Positions 8,716 to 15,089 of a DNA stretch of 64,000 bases are shown one piece after another (the first letter of the stretch is position 1; each line of letters starts with the position of its first letter). Both the position numbers and the translations under genes were made by a program. Under the pieces are notes generated by a model. That model searched no databases. It was not told the DNA's origin and worked only from the letters and a program-made list of their open reading frames with translations. This DNA comes from Corallococcus caeni (GTDB taxonomy: Bacteria > Myxococcota > Myxococcia > Myxococcales > Myxococcaceae). The stretch lies in the NCBI RefSeq assembly GCF_036245865.1, contig NZ_BTTW01000001.1:1860001-1924000 (forward strand). Direction: 5' to 3'.

Positions 8716-9258
8716 ATGGACCTCACCCTCTTCGTCGTCGGACTCGTGAAGGTCGTCCTCGGCGGCCTCGTGGCCGCGCTCGGCATCGGCCTGAGCATGC
8801 GCGGCCTGAGCCGCCTGTTGGACAGCCACCCCGTGGAGGAGCTGCGCCAGGGCAACGTCGCCTCCGGCCTGGTGCACGCGACCAGCCTCGTGTCGCTGGG
8901 CCTGCTCGTGCAGCACGCGCTGAAGGCCACCAGCGACGCGGTGGACCTGGCGGTGCAGAACCCGCCTGTGTCCGCCGTCTCCGTGCTCCAGTTGCTGGGG
9001 CTGGCGCTGGTGCACGTGGGGCTGTCGCTCGCGGTGGGCGTGGCGGTGCTCGCCCTGGGCGTGCGGCTGTTCGACAAGATGACGCCCGGCATCGAGGAGC
9101 TGGAGGAGGTGCGCAAGGGCAACATCGCCGCCGCGCTGATGCTGTGCGCCTTCCTGCTGGTCATCGCGCTGCTCACCGCGCCCGGCCTCCAGGCCGCGCT
9201 CAACGGCCTCATCCCCTTCCCGCAGCTGCCCACCGGCATGCTGCGCGCGCCCGCCTGA
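8716..9258 (+). CDS. DUF350-family membrane protein (two repeats)
   Basis: This 180-aa protein has four hydrophobic segments arranged as two similar halves. The first half has LDSHPVEELRQGNVASGLVHA and the second MTPGIEELEEVRKGNIAAAL, the duplicated DUF350 pattern of a helix pair joined by an E-L-x-x-GN-x-A motif. It sits in the inner membrane and its function is not established. The next gene, a transglutaminase-like protein, begins 9 bp after its stop, so they are almost certainly cotranscribed. No ribosome-binding site precedes the ATG; TACAGT lies 13 nt upstream. Confidence 0.8.
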   Translation: MDLTLFVVGLVKVVLGGLVAALGIGLSMRGLSRLLDSHPVEELRQGNVASGLVHATSLVSLGLLVQHALKATSDAVDLAVQNPPVSAVSVLQLLGLALVHVGLSLAVGVAVLALGVRLFDKMTPGIEELEEVRKGNIAAALMLCAFLLVIALLTAPGLQAALNGLIPFPQLPTGMLRAPA

Positions 9259-9267
9259 GCCGCCGCC

Positions 9268-10140
9268 ATGGTCGCGCGCATGTGGAAGACGCCGCTGTCG
9301 CTGGTGCTGGTGGGAGGGCTGCTCGCCTTCACCGGCTGGGAGGGGGTGCTGGCGCGCAAGGCGGGCCGGCTCGCGGAGGCCCCACAACCGGAAGGGGAAG
9401 TGCCCCCGGCCGATCCCCAGGAGGCGCGGAAGGACCTGGGCCTGGTGCTGGTCCCGGAGGACACGCCGCCGGAGCGCGCGAAGGCCTATGACTGGCGCGT
9501 GGAGGGCCTGGAGCCCGCCCGTCAGCAGCTGGCGTATGGCCTGGGCGAAGCGGTGGAGCGCGGGCTGGAAGAGGCGCACCGCGACTACAGCGTGCGGCTG
9601 CGCTACCGCGCCATGGGCCCGGAGCGCTTCACCTACGTGGCACCGCCGGGCTGCGGTACGGACATGCGCTGCATCTACGTGGAGCTGATGCGCAGCAACG
9701 CGGAGCCGGTGCGCGTGCTGGGCGAGCGCTTCGCCACCTCCATCCGCGAGCGCGACCTGGACGCGGCGCAGGCCACCGAGCTCATCCTCGGCTTCGTGCG
9801 CCGCATCCGCTACGAGCTGCCCGGCGACGAGCCCTTCGGCATCGTCCCGCCGGGGCTGGTGCCCGCGCAGGACCGGGGCGACTGCGATTCCAAGGCGGTG
9901 CTCGCGCTGATGCTGCTGCGGCAGGTGGGCGTGGACGCGGTGATGCTCTACTCGGACGCGCTCGCGCACGCGGCCATCGGCGTGGGGCTGCCCGGCACCG
10001 GCACCCGCATCCCCTTCGCGGGGCGCGGGTACCAGTACGCGGAGCTCACCGCCGAAGGCTGGCCCCTGGGGATGATTCCTCCGCAGTACGACAAGCCGCA
10101 GCTGTGGCGGGTGCTGCCGCTGCCGGACGCCCCCGGCTGA
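9268..10140 (+). CDS. Transglutaminase-like cysteine-protease-fold protein
   Basis: This 290-aa protein has an N-terminal membrane anchor or signal segment (residues 8-25) and a C-terminal transglutaminase-like domain. The likely catalytic triad is C206 in DRGDCDSKA, H234 in LAHAAIGV and E259 in YQYAELTAEGW. Bacterial proteins of this build act as peptidases or crosslinkers outside the cytoplasmic membrane. The pairing with a DUF350 membrane protein suggests a shared envelope function. C130 and C135 could form an extra disulfide. The ATG at 9268 gives the membrane segment; MWKTP at 9280 is an alternative start. Confidence 0.7.
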   Translation: MVARMWKTPLSLVLVGGLLAFTGWEGVLARKAGRLAEAPQPEGEVPPADPQEARKDLGLVLVPEDTPPERAKAYDWRVEGLEPARQQLAYGLGEAVERGLEEAHRDYSVRLRYRAMGPERFTYVAPPGCGTDMRCIYVELMRSNAEPVRVLGERFATSIRERDLDAAQATELILGFVRRIRYELPGDEPFGIVPPGLVPAQDRGDCDSKAVLALMLLRQVGVDAVMLYSDALAHAAIGVGLPGTGTRIPFAGRGYQYAELTAEGWPLGMIPPQYDKPQLWRVLPLPDAPG

Positions 10141-10221
10141 GCGCGCTGGCGGTTCGCATTCAATTCCAGTATTCCTGCTCTATCTGGGATGCATCCCTTT
10201 TTCCCAGGTGGGGGCAGGCAC

Positions 10222-11511
10222 ATGGAACGTTCACGGATGTGGATGACGGTGGGGCTGGTGGCGCTGGCCACCGGCTGCGGCGCGGCGGGGGAGTCGGAGT
10301 CCCCTGCGATGGCGGGGGTGGAGCAGGCGCTGGGCGCGTGCACGCACTCGGTGACGACGAACACGTACGACGGCCCGGACTACTGGGGCACGCTCGTGTT
10401 CAAGAACACGGGCACGGTGGCCATCGCCAACCCGGTCATCGCGCTGGACGTGCCCACGGGGGTGACGTGCGATGATGATCAACCCGGCTGGACGCACACG
10501 CAGTCGGGCCGCACGTGCACGTTCACGCGCACGTCGTCGCTGACGGTGGCGGTGAGCGCGTCGTACACGTTCAACTACTCCACGGACTCCAACACGTCCT
10601 TCACCGCGGCCAACGTGAAGGTCCAGTCCGACAGCTGCGGTGGCACGTCCCCCGGCGGCACGGGCCTCACCGCGAACCAGAAGAAGGTGGCGGAGGCGCT
10701 CACGAGCATCTGGGAGAACGACACGCCCACGCTGGACTACGCCTACTCGGAGAACATCGGCGACGGGCGCGGCTACACCAACGGGCGCGCGGGCTTCTGC
10801 ACCGGCACGGGCGACGCCATCCAGGTGGTGCAGTGCTACCGGGCCCTGCGCACCGAGGCCAATGGCAACCGCCTGGCGAAGTACTGGAATGGCCTCACCG
10901 TCATCAACAACCGATTCCTGTCCACCGGCGAGTCGCAGGCGTCCACGGCGGAGCTGGACGCCGTGGGCAACTGGACGGCGGACTGGGCGGCCAGCTTCAA
11001 CACCGCCGCCACGAAGGCGGACTTCAAGCAGTGCCAGGACCAGGTGAGCGACGCGCTCTACTACACGCCCACCATCAACGAGGCCGCGAAGTGGGGCCTC
11101 ACCCAGGCGCTCACCAAGGCGGCGCTCTACGACGCGTCCATCAACCACGGCTTCGACGGCATGAAGGACCTCATCCGTCAGGCCAACACGGCGCTGGGCA
11201 ACAGCGGGCAGGTGGCGCCGGTGATTGGCTACAACGGCATCACGGAGACGGCCTGGCTCCAGAAGTTCCTGGAGAAGCGCCGCGACGTGCTGGCGGGGGA
11301 CTCCACCTGGGTGGACGCGGTGGACCGCGTGGCCGCGTACGAGAAGCAGCGCCGCCGTGGCAACTGGGACCTGGGCACCGCCCTGCGCAACGACGTGCGC
11401 GCCCGCGACTGCTGGACGACGGCCTACCCGGCGAGCGGCTACACCGTGCGCAACATCAACCCGGACGGCACCTGGAGCACGCCGGCCTCGTACACGTACT
11501 CCTGCCAGTAG
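10222..11511 (+). CDS. GH46 chitosanase lipoprotein with N-terminal CBM2-like domain
   Basis: This 429-aa secreted enzyme has a lipobox ALATGC (Cys19). Residues about 40-139 form a CBM2-like beta-sandwich bounded by Cys40 and Cys139. The rest is a family 46 glycoside hydrolase: E165 in SIWEN and D181 in ENIGDGRGYT match the catalytic acid and base of Streptomyces chitosanase (E22, D40), followed by GFCTGTGD. It should cut beta-1,4-glucosamine chains of fungal or partly deacetylated chitin. ATG 10222 is preferred over one 33 bp upstream since it starts the signal peptide and follows a GGTGGGGG stretch. The C-terminal 25 residues (from about YPASGYTV) look like a small extra module. Confidence 0.9.
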   Translation: MERSRMWMTVGLVALATGCGAAGESESPAMAGVEQALGACTHSVTTNTYDGPDYWGTLVFKNTGTVAIANPVIALDVPTGVTCDDDQPGWTHTQSGRTCTFTRTSSLTVAVSASYTFNYSTDSNTSFTAANVKVQSDSCGGTSPGGTGLTANQKKVAEALTSIWENDTPTLDYAYSENIGDGRGYTNGRAGFCTGTGDAIQVVQCYRALRTEANGNRLAKYWNGLTVINNRFLSTGESQASTAELDAVGNWTADWAASFNTAATKADFKQCQDQVSDALYYTPTINEAAKWGLTQALTKAALYDASINHGFDGMKDLIRQANTALGNSGQVAPVIGYNGITETAWLQKFLEKRRDVLAGDSTWVDAVDRVAAYEKQRRRGNWDLGTALRNDVRARDCWTTAYPASGYTVRNINPDGTWSTPASYTYSCQ

Positions 11512-11588
11512 CCCGGCCAGTGATGCGGGAGGACAGTCCGGCACACGGGCCGTGACGGCGGGCGCCCCGGGATGGCATGACCCGGGGC

Positions 11589-13508
11589 ATGGCCCGTGAC
11601 GTCTCGTTCTTCGACAAGCTCGCCTCGCTGCTCGCCCAGGAGCGCGAGGCGGAGAAGGCCCGCACGACCGCGCTCGCCCAGGGGCTCTCCCTGCGCGAGC
11701 GCGAGGAGCAGGGCCTGTCCGTGCTGGACCTGGAGACCGTCGAGGAGGAGGTGGGCCTGGGCGGCCGCATCCTCCTCACGCTCGCCCGCGCGGACCGGGG
11801 GAAGCTGCCCACGCGCCTGTCCAACGGCGACTTCGTGGCGGTGCTGCCCCGCCGCGCGGAGGTGAAGGACCCGGCGAAGGCGCTCGTGTCGCGCGCCACC
11901 TCCACCCGCATCCAGCTCGCCTTCGACCGCGAGCCGCCCGCGTACCTCTCCGAAGGACTCCTGCGCCTGGACGTCGTCCCCAACGACGTCACCTACGAGC
12001 GCGTGCGCGCGGGCCTCCAGCGCGTGAAGGCCCTGGACAAGGGCCAGGAGCGGCACAAGCGCGAGGTGCTGCTGGGCAACGAGCCCCCGCGCTTCGACAA
12101 CACGAAGGACTTCATCCCCACCCGCCCGCTCAACCCGGAGCAGCAGGACGCCGCGAAGCGCGCCCTGGCCGCGGAGGACTTCTTCCTGGTCCACGGCCCG
12201 CCCGGCACCGGCAAGTCCACCGTGCTGGCGGAGGTCGCGGCCCAGGCCGTCGCGCGCGGAGAGCGCCTCCTGTGCACCGCGGCCAGCAACGCCGCCGTCG
12301 ACCACCTGCTGGAGCTGTGCCTGGAGCAGGGGCTGCGCGCCATCCGCGTGGGCCACCCCGCGCGCGTCGCCGCCCGCCTGCAGGAGCACACGCTGGACAT
12401 CGTAGTGGAGGAGCACCCGGACCGCGTCGTCAGCCGCGACCTGTTCGACGAGGCCTTCGACCTCTTCGGCTACGCGCGCCGCCAGCGCAACCAGGGCCGC
12501 AGCCGCGAGCGCTTCTCCAACGCCCGCTCCTCCACGGCGGAGGCCAAGGACCTGATGGACGAGGCGCGCAAGCTGGAGAAGAAGGCCGTGAAGGCCGTGC
12601 TCGCCCGCGCGGACGTGGTGTGCGTGACGCTCGCGAGCCTGGGCTCCGGCGTGCTCGCGGGCGAGGAGTTCGACCGCGCCCTCCTGGACGAAGCCACCCA
12701 GGCCACCGAGCCGCTGGCCCTGCTGGGCTTCCTGCGCGCGCCCAAGGTGGTGCTCGCCGGAGACCCGCAGCAGCTGCCCCCCACCGTGCTGTCGCAGGAG
12801 GCCGCGAAGGCGGGCCTGGGCGTGAGCCTCTTCGAGCGCCTGCTCCAGGACCACGGCGACGACGTGAAGCGCATGCTGCGCGAGCAGTACCGGATGAACG
12901 CCGCCATCATGGCCTTCCCCTCCAAGGAGATGTACGGCGGCGAATTGCGCGCCCACCCGTCCGTGGCGGACCGCACGCTCGCGCAAGTGCTCAACCCCGG
13001 CGCGGAGGTGGACGCCCCGCCCGTGCTCTACCTGGACACCGCGGGCAAGGGCTTCGACGAAGAGGTGGAGCCCACCACGCACAGCCTCCTCAACCCGGGT
13101 GAGGCCACCTACGTCATCGCCCGCGTGCGCGAACTGCTGGCGCGGGGCCTGTCCCCGCGCGAGGTCGCCGTCATCGCCCCGTACAGCGCCCAGGCCCGCC
13201 ACCTGCGCGAGGCGCTGGAGGCCGTGCACCCGGAGGTGGAGGTGGACACCGTGGACGCGTTCCAGGGCCGGGAGAAGGACGCCATCCTGGTGAGCTTGAC
13301 CCGCTCCAACAGCGAGGGGCAGCTGGGCTTCCTCAACGACCTGCGCCGCATGAACGTGGCCCTCACCCGCGCCCGCCGGCACCTGTTCGTCGTGGGCGAC
13401 TCCGCCACCCTCAGCAGCCACCCCTTCTACGCGCGCTTCATCGAGGGCACCCAGACGGACGGCGGCTACCGCTCCGCCTGGGAGTGGCCGGACCCGGCTG
13501 AGCAATGA
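11589..13508 (+). CDS. SF1B helicase, IGHMBP2/UPF1-like
   Basis: This about 640-aa cytoplasmic helicase has all superfamily 1 motifs: I GPPGTGKST, Ia TAASNAAVDHL, II DEATQA, III GDPQQLPPT, V VDTVDAFQGREKD and VI NVALTRARRHLFVVGD. The first 180 residues resemble the beta-barrel and stalk of IGHMBP2-like proteins. It should unwind DNA or RNA 5'-3' at ATP cost. The N-terminus is uncertain: ATGs at 11577 and 11589 are in frame and neither has a clear ribosome-binding site; I use the second, which gives MARDVSFFDKL. The gene stands alone between the chitosanase and a small protein gene. Confidence 0.9.
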   Translation: MARDVSFFDKLASLLAQEREAEKARTTALAQGLSLREREEQGLSVLDLETVEEEVGLGGRILLTLARADRGKLPTRLSNGDFVAVLPRRAEVKDPAKALVSRATSTRIQLAFDREPPAYLSEGLLRLDVVPNDVTYERVRAGLQRVKALDKGQERHKREVLLGNEPPRFDNTKDFIPTRPLNPEQQDAAKRALAAEDFFLVHGPPGTGKSTVLAEVAAQAVARGERLLCTAASNAAVDHLLELCLEQGLRAIRVGHPARVAARLQEHTLDIVVEEHPDRVVSRDLFDEAFDLFGYARRQRNQGRSRERFSNARSSTAEAKDLMDEARKLEKKAVKAVLARADVVCVTLASLGSGVLAGEEFDRALLDEATQATEPLALLGFLRAPKVVLAGDPQQLPPTVLSQEAAKAGLGVSLFERLLQDHGDDVKRMLREQYRMNAAIMAFPSKEMYGGELRAHPSVADRTLAQVLNPGAEVDAPPVLYLDTAGKGFDEEVEPTTHSLLNPGEATYVIARVRELLARGLSPREVAVIAPYSAQARHLREALEAVHPEVEVDTVDAFQGREKDAILVSLTRSNSEGQLGFLNDLRRMNVALTRARRHLFVVGDSATLSSHPFYARFIEGTQTDGGYRSAWEWPDPAEQ

Positions 13509-13570
13509 TTGTCATTCCAACGACACCGGCCTGCCCCCCGGGACTACGCAAGGAGTGCGAGCCGGGCGGG

Positions 13571-13603
13571 CGAAATTTGTCGGCTCGCTGAACGAATTTT
13601 GTC
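13571..13603 (+). promoter_or_regulatory. 22-bp-spaced AT-rich direct repeat, likely operator
   Basis: CGAAATTTGTC (13571-13581) and CGAATTTTGTC (13593-13603) match at 10 of 11 positions and are spaced 22 bp, two turns of B-DNA. They are bordered by GGCGGG (13565) and CCCGCC (13605). In about 70 percent GC surroundings this A/T-rich pair is conspicuous. It lies about 110 bp upstream of the 62-aa gene. Two repeats on one DNA face suit a dimeric activator or repressor; the binding protein is unknown. Confidence 0.45.
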
Positions 13604-13709
13604 ACCCGCCTGCCTGCCTGGTGCGGGAGACGGCCGGAAATCAGGCATTTGGCTCCATCCATGGGGTCGGCACGAAGGATGCTTCTCTTGCCGGACACGG
13701 AGGGAATGC

Positions 13710-13898
13710 ATGTCTCAAGCGCCTGTGGTGACCAAGGAGAATGACGTCTGGGTGATTCGGATCGACCGGCCCAACGGCAAGACCCAGGAGTACCGCTGCG
13801 CCACGGAGGGCCAGGCCCGGCAGCTGGCCATGGTGCTCGGCAAGCCGGACACCGGCGGCCCGCCGCGCCCGGCGGCGTCGTCCAGCAGCGTCGCGTAG
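13710..13898 (+). CDS. Small conserved hypothetical protein (62 aa)
   Basis: I do not recognise this 62-aa protein. It begins MSQAPVVTKENDVWVIRIDRP, has a short beta-rich core (VWVIRI, TQEYRCATEGQARQLA) and a low-complexity Pro/Ala/Ser tail. The ATG follows GGAGGGAATGC, a good ribosome-binding site, and GC3 bias is strong, which supports a real gene. It has no membrane segment or signal. The unusual direct repeat upstream suggests regulated expression. Confidence 0.65.
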   Translation: MSQAPVVTKENDVWVIRIDRPNGKTQEYRCATEGQARQLAMVLGKPDTGGPPRPAASSSSVA

Positions 13899-13952
13899 GG
13901 TCGCCAGCACCCGGGGGGACGGAGTAAGGCGTGAAGGCACGAGGAGGCTCCC

Positions 13953-14852
13953 GTGCCCGCCGCCGCATTCGAATCCCTCACCGTCGACGCAGAAGGGCTG
14001 CCGCTGCACGTGCGGCAGCGCGGCCCCCAGGGCACGCCCGCCGTGCTGTTCCTCCATGGCTGGCTGGACCACTCCCACGGCTTTGATCCGCTCTGCGAGC
14101 ACCTGCCCGGGTCCTGGCGCACGGTGCTGCTCGACTTTCGCGGCATGGGCCAGAGCGGCCACGCGGGCCCCGGCGCCGCGTACCACCTGAGCGACCACCT
14201 GCTGGACGTGGAGGCCACCCTGGACGGGCTGGCCCTGCCCGCGGTGCACCTGGTGGGACACTCGCTGGGCGGCATCGTCGCGCTCGCGTACGCCGCCGCG
14301 CGCCCGGAGCGCGTCCTCAGCCTGACGCTCATTGAGAGCCTGGGCCCCTCCGGCGGCCCGGCCGCGGGCGCCCTGCAGCGGCTGCGCGGGTTCCTGGACG
14401 ACTCGCGTCGGCCGCCGAACCGCAAGCGCTACCCCACGGTGGAGGCCGCCGCGGAGCGCCTGCGTCAGGCGAACCCCACCCTCTCCCCGGACGCGGCGCT
14501 CCTCTTCGCGCGCCACGGCACCCGCCGCACGTCCGAGGGCGACTTCGCCTTCACCTTCGACCCCCGCCACCGCCGCCGCTTCGGCCAGGGCTACGACGAG
14601 GCCCAGTGGCTGGCGCTGGAGGCCGCCGTCACCTGCCCCGTGCAGCTGCTTCGCGGCACCGACGGCCTGTCCCCCGCCCCGGAGCTGCTGGAGGCGCGGC
14701 TGGCCGCCCTGCGCACGCTGGCCGCCCCGCCCCGCTTCTTCGAAGGCGGCCACCACGTGCACCTGGAGCAGCCCGCCGCCATCGCCGATGCGATCGCGGC
14801 CTTCGTCGCCGGGGCCTCCGCGGGCCCGGCGACTGAAGCGTCCAGTTCATGA
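13953..14852 (+). CDS. Alpha/beta-hydrolase fold protein
   Basis: This 299-aa protein has the oxyanion loop LFLHGWLD (residues 32-39), the nucleophile elbow VGHSLGG (Ser104) and a C-terminal His in GGHHVHLEQP. This is the epoxide-hydrolase/haloalkane-dehalogenase-like branch of the fold. Start GTG at 13953 follows GAGGAGG. The substrate cannot be predicted. It appears monocistronic, with a hairpin about 130 bp after the stop. Confidence 0.8.
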   Translation: MPAAAFESLTVDAEGLPLHVRQRGPQGTPAVLFLHGWLDHSHGFDPLCEHLPGSWRTVLLDFRGMGQSGHAGPGAAYHLSDHLLDVEATLDGLALPAVHLVGHSLGGIVALAYAAARPERVLSLTLIESLGPSGGPAAGALQRLRGFLDDSRRPPNRKRYPTVEAAAERLRQANPTLSPDAALLFARHGTRRTSEGDFAFTFDPRHRRRFGQGYDEAQWLALEAAVTCPVQLLRGTDGLSPAPELLEARLAALRTLAAPPRFFEGGHHVHLEQPAAIADAIAAFVAGASAGPATEASSS

Positions 14853-14980
14853 CCTGAAAAGTTGGGGGTGCAGGTTGGCAAAAGGTCGGGAAAAACCTTT
14901 CACCCTCCAGGGCAACCCGGTTCCCTCCAGCGCTCACTTGGCCGCCGGACCATGAGCCAAGTCCCTGAATTCAGGTGGGC

Positions 14981-14998
14981 GCGGGGCCACGGCCCCGC
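14981..14998. terminator. Hairpin, terminator-like
   Basis: GCGGGGCC, a 2-nt loop AC, then GGCCCCGC form a perfect 8-bp stem. No T tract follows, so intrinsic termination is doubtful. It lies between the hydrolase and the ASH-domain lipoprotein gene, just upstream of the sigma54-like promoter. Confidence 0.35.
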
Positions 14999-14999
14999 C

Positions 15000-15015
15000 C
15001 GGCACGGGTCTTGAT
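15000..15015 (+). promoter_or_regulatory. Sigma54-like -24/-12 promoter candidate
   Basis: CGGCACGGGTCTTGA has GG at 15001-15002 and GA at 15013-15014 with exactly 10 nt between, fitting the -24 element GGCACG and a -12 element TTGA where TTGC is usual. It lies 75 bp before the ASH-domain lipoprotein start. Sigma54 promoters are common in myxobacteria. The -12 mismatch lowers confidence. Confidence 0.4.
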
Positions 15016-15089
15016 TAGGGGAAGCCCGAGATGGATCACGTGTCCCGGGCATCCGTGTGCGTGTGGTGGGGAAGGGTGGGGAGCGGACA

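Noticed and set aside
5826-9464. 1212-aa minus-strand open frame
   Set aside because: It is the antisense shadow of the ELWxTDGT, DUF350 and transglutaminase genes; the plus frames have clear domains and signal peptides, and the antisense is low-complexity Arg/Gly/His.
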